Of a stretch of DNA of 64,000 bases, positions 26,966 through 40,520 are shown piece after piece. The stretch spans positions 59,718,491 to 59,782,490 of the forward strand of contig CM039182.1 in assembly GCA_008360975.2 (NCBI GenBank). The letters are read 5' to 3'. A program made the translations under genes and the position numbers. Position 1 is the stretch's first letter; the number at the start of each line of letters is the position of its first letter. A model generated the notes under the pieces. It worked only from the letters and a program-made list of their open reading frames with translations. It was not told where the DNA came from and did not search any database. The DNA is from Lichenostomus cassidix (taxonomy: Eukaryota; Chordata; Aves; Passeriformes; Meliphagidae).

Positions 26966-29744
26966 TTGGTCACCATTCACTTCTAAGTGATTGTATATGC
27001 AAACCTCTGTGCCCATTTATTATCTGAATTTATATGAATTTGCTGCAACTTTCTTTTAATACTGTTTTCAAAAGCCTTTCTTTATTTAAGAGTATAGAAA
27101 CATCTTTTTACTTCCAGATAGAAGTGGAGAAAAATGCCCTTCTTAATATGTAATTACTAAAGGCTGAACAGTGCTTGGCAAACTAGATAGAGTGAAAGAC
27201 AGCTATGTGACTGATGTGGTAAGTTTGGAAGAGAATCAGAGGGAGAGGTTTTAGAAGTCTACTGTATGGTGTGACTTTCATATATTTTTTACTAAACAGT
27301 AATTTTAATTTTTATTTTAAAAGGGACAAATATCTGATAAATAATATATCCATAGTTAGACACAAAAATTAATAAACAAATACAATTTTTACAATATTTT
27401 AGTTATTTCTATAATTTAAAGACTATTTAAAGACTAACAAAGCCCTATGAAATCAAGTACGTTTACCTACTGATGTAGGACACTACAAGCTTTAGCTGAC
27501 CAAAGTTGTAGAGGAGAGGCTACGGCAGATAAACTAAAAAAAAAAAAAAAAAAGTGAGTTCTACAGAAAAATGAGTGAGCTGCTGAGAACACTGGCAGAC
27601 AACAGATCCTTTGTCCCCACTTCTTCCACCCATATTTCTTCTTCATTCTACTTTGTTTTAAGGAAATAATTTTTACAGTGTGAAGCACAGTCAGGGATGT
27701 AGTAGAGGCCAAAAGTTTTAATGAGTTCAAGAGAGGATCAGTTAAAATTTAAGACATGTGCCAAAACAACCACTATAGAAAACTATTTTGATAACTACAC
27801 AGATTATTCAATAATTTTGTAGCATGTTGTATGGTTATTACTCTTGAAAAGAGTGTCTGCCATGCACGGGCAGTATTCATTCGATGATTATTTTCACTTA
27901 TCTGAAAAGAAATGACAAACTTTTCATTAGCAGTCAAAAAAAAATTGCTTTTTAAAAAACCTCTTTGCTGCTACCCATTAGGTCACATTATACTCTGTAA
28001 TGGAATGAGGTAGTGGAACTTTACTTATGACTTTGATGTTGTTTATGCTGAAGTAAAGCTAAAGGACAGCCCAGCCCTGGGAAGAAGGACTTGGCTTCCT
28101 AGAAGCTTAGAGCTGTCCATGAAGGAGAAAAGACATGCCTGGGTGACCAAAACAACAACAGCAGCCTAGCTCCTCTAGCACATCTCTGAGACCCTCCTAG
28201 TGTCATGTGGCATCATAAGGACATGGCTATCTCAAGACTGATTCCAGGGACATCTGCATCAACAGGTAGCAAGAATGCTGCAGAAATACAGTTGCTTTGC
28301 GAAGTTTTACTGCCATTGGTAATTTGTGGTATGGGAGTTATTGATTATTCATATTGTGTTGTGCCTGAACAATTCAATAAGATTGTTAAAAAACTATAAG
28401 AAACCTATATCAGTCCAGATTTGGGGTGCCCCAATTTGGGTGGTATAGTTCATGTGCATGAATGAATATTTACACTAGAAATTCTAGACTTTGTGTCCAA
28501 GCTCCATTCCCTGGTCATCACTGACCACTTTCCATTTTTCTCAAGAGCCCCATGCTCTCCTGAAACACATTCTGTGAGCAGATTCACTAAGTTCCCATAA
28601 AAATAGTGCTGCCAGTAATTAAGCATTTCTTTTCTTCTTAGCCTTTTATGACTTTCTCTTACACTTTAACTTAAAAAATTAGAGGGAGAGAAAGAGGCAA
28701 TTATTAAAAAACCCAGTAAAGATTAAATCAACACTAAACCTTGATACAAGCAAACAATGAAATCTAGGGGCAGAGAAAGTGAGATTAGTAACAGCTTGCT
28801 CAGGGTCACATCCCTGATGCATGGACATCTCCAGCCCAGCTGACACCCTGGCACGTGGACACATCCCTGGACTTCCTCACAATCCTGGCATGGGACAGCC
28901 ATGGACCCTTTCACACCTCCAGCACAGGCACAGCTCCAGGTGGCACTCCCTGCTGTGGGGTCTGGTGAAAGGCCACCATGGGGTCAGAATTTCAGCACTA
29001 ATTTATGCAAATATGTACAGTTTCCAAAACGAAGTTATGTGAAATTCCATGCACAGAAACCAGGACAGTTCAACACCGAGGCATGTGTGTATTGGCTGTA
29101 TGCACACACATTGGGTAAGGTGCACACACATTGGGTAAGGTGCACCCACTGTGAGCAAAGCACAGACATTCAGCTTATTCTCTACACTGGCACAGACATG
29201 ACACACTCTTGGTTTGTCTCCAGGCATTGCCATCTCTTTTGGCATTTGCATGGCACAAACCTTCATGGTCGATTGGAGCACAGACTAAGTACCAATTCCC
29301 ATTTCCCTATAATGCACTGAGCAAAAAAACACATTTCAGAAGCACTAAGGACAATGCAAAGTTTAAGGATTAAGAAGAATGTGATGTACCTGTAGTATTG
29401 GCTCATTTTTAGGTAAGTGTTGTGGAGCTCACAGGAACAATTCAAAAGTTTCAGTTTTCCATTATTTTATGTTCTGCAGTTAGAGAAAAGAAAACAGAAG
29501 TATTTCTGTTGAAGAATGATGAGTAAACATGTTGTAACTAAACTGCTGTTCAAAGCAGGGAGATGAATACAGATAGAGGTTTTAAGTGAGCAGTCCAGAA
29601 GAGCTTCATCTAGCATCTGGCCAAGAAGCTCCCTGAGCTGGCAGAAAGCTAGCACTGCACCAGAGTCAATAACAGTGAATAAAATAATACAAAAAGTGAT
29701 TAATCCATCAGGTGTGACTGATGCTGGGCAAAGTGATAGAATGG
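26966..29744. other. AT-rich non-coding stretch, no gene recognised
   Basis: I see no gene. A poly-A run lies near 27537-27553. A 64-codon frame at 28205-28399 contains a short hydrophobic stretch but no recognisable domain. A small tandem repeat at 29101-29140 is listed separately. Confidence 0.5.
29101..29140. repeat. Two-copy 20-bp tandem repeat
   Basis: The unit TGCACACACATTGGGTAAGG occurs twice head to tail with no mismatch, followed by a partial third copy (TGCACCCA). Identity between copies suggests recent duplication. Confidence 0.9.
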
Positions 29745-29810
29745 ATGCTTGTGTAGTCACTTCGTGATGAGGTTGCAAGTTTGGTTGATAAAAGCAATAT
29801 TTTTGATGTA

Positions 29811-30200
29811 GCAGACTGTTCTTGTAAGGCATTTGACTTAGTGTTGCATGGCATCTTGATTGATTATTCAGCATGATACAAAATCAACATGGCACTGATG
29901 AATTCAGGACTGATTAAGTGACAAGTCCCAGTAGTAATTATAAATAAGAAATCCTTACTGAGTGGTTGTGTTTCTCATGACATCCTGCAGGGATCAGTTC
30001 TCTGACTTCTGCTACATAATGATTTTATCAGTGTTTGGGAAGAAAGTCTAATGTAAATGGTGAACTTTGCAGTTATGCTGAAATATTGACTGTTTAATTT
30101 TGAGATATTTTGGTTACAAAGAGATCATGTAATTCAAAACAGTTCTTTATTTCAGCGTGTTCTGTGGAATGCAGCCTATCAAAAACTTAAATAAGGTGGG
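29811..30200 (+). pseudogene. Decayed LINE reverse transcriptase (CR1-like) relic
   Basis: The + strand at 29811-29865 reads as a decayed LINE RT motif: D-x-S-x-KAFD-x-V-x-H-x-ILID. About 120 bp later, at 29985-30030, a CAGGGATCAGTTCT segment encodes Q-G-S-V-L, then a stop, then hydrophobic residues and F-I-S. This corresponds to the next conserved RT motif (PQGSVLGP...NIFISD in the family). The order and spacing fit a CR1-type LINE ORF2. It is full of stops and frame changes, so it is an old dead copy. Ends are approximate. Enzyme function would have been target-primed reverse transcription. Confidence 0.65.
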
Positions 30201-30240
30201 ACAGTGGGTTGTTCTTCGTCGATCTATTAGGGATGGTTTA

Positions 30241-33178
30241 AATTTTTTTTTTTAGTTGTGGGAGTAAAGGCTGGAATAGATGCATGCAGTACTAACCTGA
30301 CTTGCACTTGAAAGCAAAGTCGCAATCATTCTTTCAATCTGGAGTGTGAGTGGAATAAGACATTGTGGTGGTGTCCTCCAGCCCAGTCTTTCATGGGATG
30401 CTAGCAAGGTATAGAGATTAAGTGCCAAGAAACCTTCTTCTTGGAGAATCATCACAATTGTTCCCCTATCTGCAGCTGTGCAGCTGTTCTAGCTGGCATC
30501 AGTGCGTGGCAGAACCTGTCCTGTTCAGCCACAGGCACACAGGGCCAGAATATGCTTGCACATCTTTCAGAGGACTGGATTTTTCCTGTGTACAGTTATT
30601 ATTACATGGGTTTTAAATAGCTCCATTTTCAGACCAGTTCAACTATGTTGGCTTTATTGGAGCTATTCCCAGAGAAAACAGACAATGAAAGCTGTTTCTG
30701 TTTCTCACTGCTAAGGTAATGTGACCTATTAGATAGAGCTACATGGCATGCTTTGCTCTGCAGCACAGCCTTTTCCAGAGTCACCTAATTTTGTTGTGAT
30801 ACCTGCTTGTTTGCGGTCTCTTGCTCTCCCTCATTTGCACCAGTCTTTCTGTTTTGTATATGAAAGAGCAATGAAAATACCAACTTAAAGTAACACCTTT
30901 GCTTGTGAGGACTGATTATTTTAGTGGAGTCCTTTGCAAGGATGAAGTGCTCCATAAAATATGTACTAGCACATTTGGTAGGTAGAGTTGCTGAAGGAGT
31001 TTCTGAAGAGTTTCTGACAGGGCTGAGAGGATTGAGGAGCAGGAACTACACACCCTGACTTTGCTACCAAGGGAAATATATAAAAACACAGTCTCTATGT
31101 GCTTTCACAATTTTAAGCATGTTCTGCCCATTATTCTCCTAACATCTGTGATTGTTTATAGTGTAATGACTGTAATGCGTTAAGCTTTACATTTTAACTA
31201 TTAAAATTGATCTTCATCCCTATCATGTTCCTTCAATTCAAAGTACAAGCATTACCCTGTTGTCTTGTAGATAAATCACTTGCAAGGTACCTTTAATGTA
31301 GAATTAATTTTAGACTAATCAGGACAGAATAAGTCCTTCCATGTGACTTTCAGTTTGATAGTACATGGTTAACGCAGCTCATAGAGGTATTTTATACTAA
31401 GCCCCCTATGATATTGTAATCATACCAAATAGTGAAGTAAAATTTTAATGTATCAGGATGTCAGCATTTCTAAGTGATAAGCAAGATTGCTATGATTTGA
31501 TGGCCAAATATTGCTCTTTGTTGAAAATAACATAAAAAATTTCTCTAGTGCTAGGTGATTTCACAGAGAGTTTCAGAAAATTTTCTGACTGATTTAAGTG
31601 CCAAAATGTTTATATATTGTACATGAGACAGCCTGAAGATAGCTGTCATGTATCTTCTTAATGAACAAATAACTTTTATTAATAAAGTTGTACTCATCTC
31701 AGCAATTAATAGGAGATGATCACTTATTTTTCTTCTTCCCATTTGTCCTTTGGAATTGCCTTAGTAACTTAGCAGTGATTGGGAGAGAAGGGAAAATTCT
31801 TAAAAATAATGTGAATTGCATTTACAGAAGTAAAAAGTAAGATATTAGGAACCAGGGCTCTAAAAGATGTGCTGGAAAGTGTTATGTGAAGTTATGAAAT
31901 GGAGGGAGAAACTGGAAACAAACATTAAAGTGCGTTAGATTTTGATCAGTTGTTTTATAGTCACTTCAAGTTCTCTAAATAAACAGGTCCAGGAAGATTG
32001 AGATAAATACCATAAATCTCATAGTTCTGGTTTAAGTCCTAAAAATGAATTCAAGTTGCTTCATTCATTGCCAAGTTGGAGCTTTCAAAATTGCCAGTCA
32101 GTATCCAATGTAAAAAGCTGCCTAAAAGTTCTGTGATGCCAGAGCATTACAAAAATTGCCTTAAACCTTTTTCTAAAGCTGTGTTTGGCACATATTTTTA
32201 AAAGTTTTCTCTACACTTATTTTGACCAGGAATTTCCTTACATAATTGGAATATCTTTGAAAACTGAAAATCTAAGCTCTAAAATATTTGGTTTCTATAA
32301 GGGAAACATTGCAAGAAACCATTTTTACATGCTAAAAATGGCATGTAATGCTATCGGACTTTTTAATAGTTGGTAGGTAGTGAGGACTGAGTTTTCAGGC
32401 ATTTAATTAGTCAGTTTCCACCTTTTTCTTCACTTTTTTAGTTTTATTCTATTCTTACAGAGCATTTTCAGAGTAGGCTAGGAGTCTTTCTCAGTCTGGT
32501 GTTTGTGCCTAGAAAATTCCAAGATGTTCTGAGGACCCCATATGAAACCAAGAAACAGATTCACAAAGAGATCCTACAATATAGTCCTAAAATTGATGAA
32601 AATAATATAAAGTTAGCAGTTGCAGTTCCAGTCTCTAACCCTGAATCTATTTGTAGTCCTGGGCTTCATCAGCTTCTGTTGCCAGTCCAGCCTGTTGGCC
32701 AAATATTTCAGGACACAAGACTGTCTTGAGATTGTACTTTCCTTCTGTGGCATTCAGTGTGTGTCATTTAGCACTGATGAAATACAAACAGTGCTAAGAT
32801 TGTCATAATTAGTTGCAGGTCATACATGATATGAGCATTTTTTTCTTTCATGAAATGAAAAGTGTAATTGAATTAATGAAAAGTGCTTCAGTATAGCTAT
32901 TGTCTAAATTATTCCTTTTTAAACAAAAATAAACTTTGTTTAAATGAAGTTATGAACTTTCACTGCAAATCTGAGAAAATATCTTGTTTGTTTGTTTGCT
33001 TGTCTGTTTTTTAAATTTAGTTATTCAAAGTTCTTTCAGTTCTTTCAGGCTTCTGTTAAACCTCTGTGGAAGAGCTGGAGAAACACACTGTAATATTTAA
33101 GATAAGCATGGAACTTTTAGTATTTTTTAATATCTTCTCAGTGTCAGTAAATACTAAATAAATAGTATTGCATGTTGT
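30241..33178. other. AT-rich non-coding stretch, no gene recognised
   Basis: No gene or clear repeat family recognised. Reading frames are under 80 codons. Confidence 0.55.
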
Positions 33179-33658
33179 TGTGATCTGATTAGTGAGAGAT
33201 TATCTGCCTGAAATGAGGAGTGGACAAGACCATGTGTCAAAACCAATAAAACAGATTTTATTAAAGAAGTGTGAGGTAGAGAGATAGAAAGAAATAGAAA
33301 AGACAGGGAGGGGAGAGAGAGAGAGATCAAGCAGAAGAGAGTCATCACCCATGGATCCAATTGCACCCCATTGGTACTTCTTCACCCTGGGCTTCTCAGT
33401 GGTGGAAGTTGCCTAGGTTGTTCAAAACTTTTCACTATTTATACATTTTAGCAAACAAAAGAATTAATGCTCATTGGCTACACAGTTCTCTCATTCTATT
33501 GGTTGAATGAGTCCCTCACTTCTAATGCTAATTAGTCCCATGCTCAGTCTTTTCTTTTGGGTCCTTGGCTTTTTTGAGTTGCTGGGTTGTGAGTCGGTGG
33601 TTGCTATCTCACTCTGCCAGAATTACCTTTTACCCAGTCTGAGCTGATTTCAGCACAG
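33179..33658 (-). mobile_element. Probable solo LTR, minus strand, 5' end uncertain
   Basis: Read on the minus strand, there are CCAAT boxes, a TATAAATA box (33436-33443), a poly(A) signal AATAAA (33257-33262) and a U5-like tail ending ATCAGATCACA at 33179. This is the usual U3-R-U5 order. A (GA)n run at about 33312-33326 lies in the R region. Start TGTG and end CACA form a short inverted repeat. Flanks GTTGT and GTTGC match at four of five bases, a weak target duplication. An alternative U3 start at 33887 (TGTGACC on the minus strand) would give a 709-bp LTR. No internal retroviral genes adjoin it, so it is probably a solo LTR. Confidence 0.55.
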
Positions 33659-36600
33659 TTGCTGGATTGCCTTTCCTTGTGGCCCATAAATTCTGCATTT
33701 GCTGTGTCCATTTTCAGTGATACGTTCTGCTCCCCCAGCTTTGTTAGCCTCCTGCTAGGTCTGAGATGGCACCCAGACCACCTTTTTCTTATCTCAAAGA
33801 ACTCTTATCCCATCATGGTGGCTTAATTAACAGAGTGAACCTCAGGTATCCATGAAGGCATATTTGGGGGGGTCTTCAGTGGTCACAGGTGCCATTTATC
33901 CCATAACTTGGAGTGATCTTTGTTTGACTGTGATATGTGTATGAGCAGTAACTTCTTTATACACTTTGCCTCAGTGGGAATTTCTGCCTGAATGTATTAG
34001 CCAGGTCTCACCTCTGCCAGGCCTGGAGTTAGTGCCATACAGCTGCTTCTCTCCTGGCAAAGTCTTTCTGTGGCCTTAACAGTGCTTGAGACAGGTAATT
34101 TTGCTCCTTAAATCCTTACACATGTCCTTTTAGAAGGCTGTTAAAAAGGTGATTTAATACAAGTGAATTTAGTTTCATTTTAGTCTCATTTAAAATAAAT
34201 TCTAACCCCCTACCATGAATAGGTGGTAAATTGCAAGGCACAAACTCCATGTTAACAGCAAAATGATGATTAGGAATCATCATAACCCCTTCTTTCATGG
34301 TTAAATAGAGAAAGCTGTAGAAAAGGCTTGAGAGCAACTGCATCTCTAAATCCAGAAAGTACTGTGGGACTGCTGCCATCTTCTGGGACGTGAGACAAAG
34401 ACATGCCACTACTACACAATGAAATAATTTGACTGGCAAGAGCAGAAGAGGCTTAGTGTTTTAGATATAGAATGATCAGAAATTATCAAATGTTGGCTCA
34501 GTTGCCCATGGCTTTCTGTCGATACCATAATCCAATTCCTCACCATTTTCATAACTGATTTCTAAACAGTAGGCTAACATCATTTTGTAAGTGCAGCAAA
34601 ATTGTACTCCTATAATTTAAGCAGTGGGGAAGCTGCTTGTAAGCACTTGTTGCACTCTACATATGAGACGTTTCTCAGAGTAATTGCCCTGGAAAAGTGT
34701 AATTCCTTTTTTTTTATTTTATGCTGATTGAAGTGGCTTCTCATAGTTCATGTCTAGGGCTTACTAAAGTACTGTGGTAATACAAACATATAATTCAGTA
34801 GATATATGTGTGTGTGATGCATTTTGTAATAACTTTATTGCATACTTCAGTCTTTTTCTGCTTTGTGAAGAGCTCCAAATAAGGATAATTCATTTGTTAA
34901 TTTTCTTTTATACTTACTGTGTATTCCATGTGCTTGTTTATCCCCTAAATCAGTGGCAAAGAGAGAATATGAATTTGATAACCAACAAGAAAAGTATGAC
35001 GAATTTTATCATGAATGACAACAAAGAATTGTTTGCTGTCTCCTCTGGTGAGCATAATTCACTATCGGGAGGCAAGTATAAAAAGGTTGCCTAGCACCAG
35101 GGTTATCAGGGACAGGTTATATTTCAGGACCACAGAATATAAATGCAGTAAGAACTCTTAATTCTTCTTCTAGGGTACAAAACTCACTTTTAGAAGCAAA
35201 CTAAAGACCCTGCCCAACCTTAAGGTCCTGCTGAACCACCTACTAGAATATGTTCAATGCCTGTACCTGATATTGAAGGGCAGCAACACTTATGCCTGCT
35301 CTCTTAAATATTATCCTGTGGCATAGATGGGATGTTTTTATCAGTTTTTTTTTTAGAAAAACCTGGGAAATTTTTATTAACTTTGCCAGTTTCATACCAT
35401 TCTCTCTCCACTTCAGGTTGGATGCTTCCCAACCAAAAGTTTTGATTGCCTCCTGGGGCTCTTTTTGGGGACAAGAGAAGTAAGCAAACACAAAATATTG
35501 CCTGGTCAAAAATCTCTACTCACTGCATGTGTGTGGTAAGAGAAAAACTGCATCTGACTAGCCACAGCAGGGCAGGATATATGGGAACCAGGTGGCCTTT
35601 GGGACAGGGCTACCAAATGCATGTCATGCAAGTTGTATAATGCTTGGCACCCTGCCTTGGGTTTATCTTTACTGTTAATACTGGCCATCAATCTTGTTTC
35701 TCTGGAGCCTGACTGTTCCTATAAGAAACTACTGCCCTCTCACTGCCTCTGACTTGTAAGCTATGATTTTGTACTCTCGGTGCAGCCAAGAACATCTACC
35801 TGTTGGGTCAGCTGAAATAACCCCAGGTCTTGAAGAAATCGCCTATGCTCAGGTGGGACAATATTACAGAGTCTGAAGTGTTCTGAGAGTGAGTGTGTAA
35901 TAACTGGTCAGTGAAATGCATCACCCTGTAATATAAGTTAAAGAAAAAAAGTGGACCAGCTCTGTTCAATATTTACTGATTAGTGAAATCCTATTCTGTT
36001 AAAACTCCCCATATATTTCCTTATCATAACAGCAGAGATAGAACCTGGTGGTTCTGAGATAGTTTGTTGGTTATGTGATGCAATTTCTATAGTATAGAAT
36101 TGTTATTCATGATATCCTGGGGTTATATTATGCTTTGACAAAAACAACTTCTTTTTTTCTTTTGTTTCTATGAAAATCCACAGAAAACAGGGTCAGTCTT
36201 CTGTAGTTTCCTTTTGGCACACCACTTGATTAAAAAAATTCCTTGATATTTATAATTCTGCATTTATACTACTTGCTCAATTTTTAACTGTGTTGGAGTG
36301 GGATTGTTTAACATGAGCAATTTGACAAAACATGACCATCAGCTTTCAGCTCAAGCACTACTTTTTCTGTACTAAACAGTATTTTGCAGAAGATTGTTTT
36401 CATAATTCTATGGAGACAATCTGTCATCTGTCAGTAAGTGTTACCCAAGTTATGTCCATGTCCCTAGGAAACATGAAATACAACTTAAATAAGTACAGCA
36501 GTGTAATTTATTTATTTGTTGACTTATTATCTTTGAATCGTATGCAAACCTGTTCTATACATTCTTTTGTTAATGTTTTTACCAGTTATAACTTTGTTGG

Positions 36601-39600
36601 CACCCTTGTTATTTACAGAGAGGAGGGGGATTTTTTGCTTCAGGCTGTCCCAACATGTTCTATTTTCTTTACAGTAAAGCAATGCTATTTCTCACTGTAC
36701 TTTTGCATCCAAGTAGAAGATGTAGAGTCTATAAGATCATTTAGAGATGACCTTTCAGCTGTTCATGGGAGTATAGTGTGTAGCAATTTATGTCATTCTA
36801 AATATGATCAAATTTTAAATGTATTGTCCTTTAGGTTACATGATAAAAGCTCCTTGTGCTTGCCCACAGAGGAGCAGAAGGTGGTGGGTGGGGACTCCAA
36901 ATATTACCCTGACAGGTTGCTCCCAGACCCATTACAGGAGCCATCAGCCCAGCAACAGCCCATCTCCACAAGCCCAGAGGAGCACATGGATACTCAAATG
37001 CAGACAGGAATCCAGAGGGTGGATTCAGAGTAGGGGTTAGCCTGTCCCGTCCCTCCCTGGGCAGCCCCGGGAAAGCTGCAGCCCCATTGTGCCAGGATGA
37101 CACATGGTGATGAGTCAGGTCTGGAGCACCTTTTGCACTGTGGGAGATTGCTACCTAGGAAAACAGGACGCATTGTGGGAAACAAGGCAATGCGTTTTGG
37201 GATTGTATAGGACTTATTATGGGATGCTGAGGGGAGAAACCATAGGTGAGGAAAGGGAGAGATTCAGATGATCTGGGGAGGAATGAGACTGGGGAAAGCA
37301 GGCGGGAATAAGAGGTCTGATTGCATGTATGCTTGTCTGGCCATGCCGTGCTCCTCATCCTCTGTCTTACTAATTGCCTTTCTAACACTTTTCCTGGATG
37401 CAGGATTCTCCATTTGGTCTGAGGGGGTGGAGTTTGTGGGGGTCTGGATGGCACTGCCTGGAGTCAGATTATGGGTCAGGATTACCCCTGTGCCTATGTG
37501 CCAGCCACTGGAGGTGCCAGAGTGACTGAAAACCACTGCCAGCACCTGGAATAGGACCGTGGGCCACAGGGATATATGTGTCCCTGGTGCCAGGGGCTGG
37601 GCTGAGCACTGGGTGTGCTAATGAGTGTTTGTGCATCACCACAGGTCAAGTGCGACCAGACAGGCAATAGCTGAAATGTCTTGGCAGCTGTGGGTGTCTC
37701 TGAAAGTCAGACCACGGTGGGGTCTGGTGGGAGAGTCCCAGATGGGGAGATCCACCTGGGTACCATCAGGCGATCTCCATCATACTGAGCACGAGCTGCC
37801 AGCTTCTGCTCATCCCTTGGTGCTTCTCTTTCACTCATAGGTGAATTCATTATGCTTAAAAGCAGAGCTCTATTCAGAGAGAAAATGGATTAGCAGGATA
37901 GCTAGAAAAATGAAGTCTGATTTTGTGATCTGGGAAGAAATGGAAGCCTTGCTGCTCTTTCCCACTAGAGGTCTCTGCAGATAACACTGAGAAAAGCGAA
38001 AATCCCTTTGCCACTGACAGAGCTGCTGATGTCGCTGTTTCTGTGCAGAAAACTGCTTGCAAGACAGACACTGTACAGCCACTTTATAGTCATAATGTAA
38101 GTAGCTCAAATTCCCCCAATAGTGCTAGGCAGTAATGCTTGACTGCCTTCTGTGATATTGCACCAGGTGAGGCTCTCAACCCATGTCTTTATTTAAAAGG
38201 ACTAATTCCAGTTTCATAAGTATAAGAAAACCAGAAGGACTAAACAACAGAAACTCTTAAAAATTAATAGTGAGACATCTCTGGTTTCATAACAACATTC
38301 ACTCTAAGCACAAATATTTTAATGTATCCTGATTTCACTACTTTATAATTCTGTTAATTTTAGCAATGTTACTGGTGACTTGAACTGGATTTAGTGGTAG
38401 GGATCTGATCTTCCTCAGATCTCTGTAATTGCATTTGTCTCCAATATGGCTAGCCATCTGTGAAAAATACCCAACATTACACACACTACCAAAATTCACA
38501 TTTATTTAGATAATTAAGCCGGCTTTGTTTAAAAGAGCGTTTTAAGGTTGAGTATGGGCACAAGCAGCATTGGAGTGCTGCCTTTTTTTGGGAAGATGGA
38601 ATAATCTTTCTCTTCAGAACTGAAATGTTTCCTATTTAATACTGTGTGCAAATATTCTGTTTCTGTTTTAATTTCCAGAAATGAAAACTTTATCAGATTA
38701 TCTAGGCTGTCTCCAAAACTGAGGATTGCCAAGTTAGCAGCAAAAATGAGGATACCCTGCATAAATGGGACAGAGTAATGCTCTAAGCACATAACAGAGG
38801 GAGAAGTACTAGAGCAAAATTTCTGAGGGATAAGTAATTTGCAAAGACCCTTTGGCTATGTTTAAATGGTAAGGCTGCTGTGCTGACTTCGCACACAACT
38901 AACAGCTGGGTGCATTTGAACAACCCCCTGCCGTGCCTGTTCTGCCTTGGTTTCCATTGGAAGGAAGGTTGGATGTGTAGGCTGAGGACAGATGGACCTC
39001 GGGAGCCCTGAGGGAGGCCATGGAGCACATCCAGTGATCAGGTTTGATGTAGATTTGACACTTCTGAGGCAACTGCAGAGAAGGCAAGAAGAAAAATCCT
39101 TTCTAATACAGCATCAATCTAATTAATGTTGTGGAGGATTTGGGTAGTGAGTAAAGAGGTTAGATACAGGGACACAACCTCCTGTGGAGTCTGTGATTTC
39201 AGAACAGCTCAGAAAGATACAAGTCCTCACTTTCAGAGACTTTCAGTGCACCTCAAGAGCTGGTACTGTGTGAGCAGGGTCTATTGGAATAGAGGACGTG
39301 ACCAGAATACAGTGACACGAGACCTGGCACTGGAGGGTTTTTGAGCACGTACTGCAAATAAGCTGTGTTGGTCTACTCCAGCAAAGTGTAGAGAAAAACT
39401 CTTTTACAGATGGTCAGATTTGTCTGCTACCTCTGGTTCAGAGATTGCAGTTTCACGTTTCCTGTCAGCAGGATATTTTAAATTACGGCAGCATTTTTTC
39501 TACCATAACATTAAATGCATTCAAGTTGATTGATGACTTTCAGATTTTTTTAAAGTAGTTTTGTATAGAAGAAATCTGTTGTGTTTCACTTGTCAAGAAG

Positions 39601-39885
39601 GATCATAGAAGTGTATGACATACTTAATTTCTGTAATTGTAGAAATCTTGCTATTACTAGTTGTCTAAATACTACTTCTATGTTCTGGAAAGTTTAGATA
39701 TAATTAGTTCACAATAGAGTAGAGAAATAAAAGTTGGGAGTTGTGCCAGAAAGGGTTATGGATTGCAGGAGCACTCATCCTGCCTATAAGATATAAATGA
39801 TCTCTTATTGTCCTTCAGGGTTTCTGCTGAATTCATTGAGCTGTATGGAATAGGCAGATGTAGGGTCCTGCATGACTCCAGTCAT
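33659..39885. other. Non-coding stretch, no gene recognised
   Basis: 33659-34130 may belong to the neighbouring LTR or to unrelated DNA. A 233-codon + frame at 36332-37033 is the longest here, but its first half is Phe/Ser/Cys-rich and it has no recognisable domain; see findings. 36860-37850 is more GC-rich than its surroundings without an identifiable feature. Confidence 0.45.
39880..39885. repeat. Target-site duplication, left copy
   Basis: AGTCAT directly precedes the solo LTR and is repeated exactly at 40521-40526. A 6-bp duplication is typical of class II (ERVK-like) and alpha-type integrations. Confidence 0.8.
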
Positions 39886-40159
39886 TATTGTGATAATGGC
39901 TGCAAGTTCCCCACACCCCTTTCTTAACGACTGTACTTGTCACCTATTGTCCTACCTTCCCTACTCCACATAGTCCTAGCCACGCCCCCAGTTTTCCCTA
40001 TTGGTTCCTGTACCCTAACCCCACGTGGCCCTGGCCACTCCCTCCGGTTTCCCCTATTGGTTCCTGTACTCCTAACCCCGCCCCTGTACCTCCCCTGTAC
40101 CTCCACTGTACCCAGAGGTCACTGGGCCTGTGTGCTGTCCCTGCCCCTCTCTGTTTCCC

Positions 40160-40166
40160 TATAAAA
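40160..40166 (+). promoter_or_regulatory. TATA box of solo LTR
   Basis: TATAAAA lies about 140 bp upstream of the AATAAA poly(A) signal within the LTR, the expected U3/R position. Whether it is still active cannot be judged. Confidence 0.7.
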
Positions 40167-40191
40167 CCCCTTACCCTCCGCCATCTTGCTG

Positions 40192-40225
40192 TCTATGCTC
40201 CACATGTGTCTATGCTCCACATGTG
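40192..40225 (+). repeat. Two-copy 17-bp tandem repeat inside solo LTR
   Basis: The unit TCTATGCTCCACATGTG occurs twice in tandem without mismatch just downstream of the TATA box, in the presumed R region. Confidence 0.9.
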
Positions 40226-40299
40226 GCTGTGCATGTGAGGCCTTCACCCTCGAGGCATCTCTGCCTCGGGGAGGTCGTTGGCCTCTGCTGCACCATGCG

Positions 40300-40305
40300 A
40301 ATAAA
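40300..40305 (+). terminator. Poly(A) signal of solo LTR
   Basis: AATAAA downstream of the TATA box, marking the presumed R/U5 area of the LTR. Confidence 0.7.
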
Positions 40306-40520
40306 CATCTTCCATGGACACAACGCATAGACCCTCCTCGCCTCCTTTATCACCGCCGGTTGTGGAAGCAGACAGACTAGAGCTAGTCTTATGGCTCCCT
40401 GGCCAGTAAGAGCGCAGTGTCTGCCCTGGGACAGAGGGTTTGGAGCACTGAGGCGCTGAACCGGGCTGGGTAGAGAAGCTCTAGGGTAAAGTCTGCTGCA
40501 ACATCCTCTAAACCGCAACA

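Larger units (their letters stand above)
39886..40520 (+). mobile_element. Solo LTR, 635 bp, class II (ERVK-like) by duplication length
   Basis: The right end CCGCAACA and left end TATTGTGA form an inverted repeat in which the three mismatches are all transitions, consistent with an original TGTTGCGG start that has decayed at CpG and G sites. A perfect 6-bp duplication AGTCAT flanks it. Inside are two CCTATTGG (inverted CCAAT) boxes in a duplicated U3 segment, a TATAAAA box at 40160-40166 and AATAAA at 40300-40305, in correct order for the + strand. No viral genes are present, so it is a solo LTR left by recombination between two LTRs. Confidence 0.85.
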
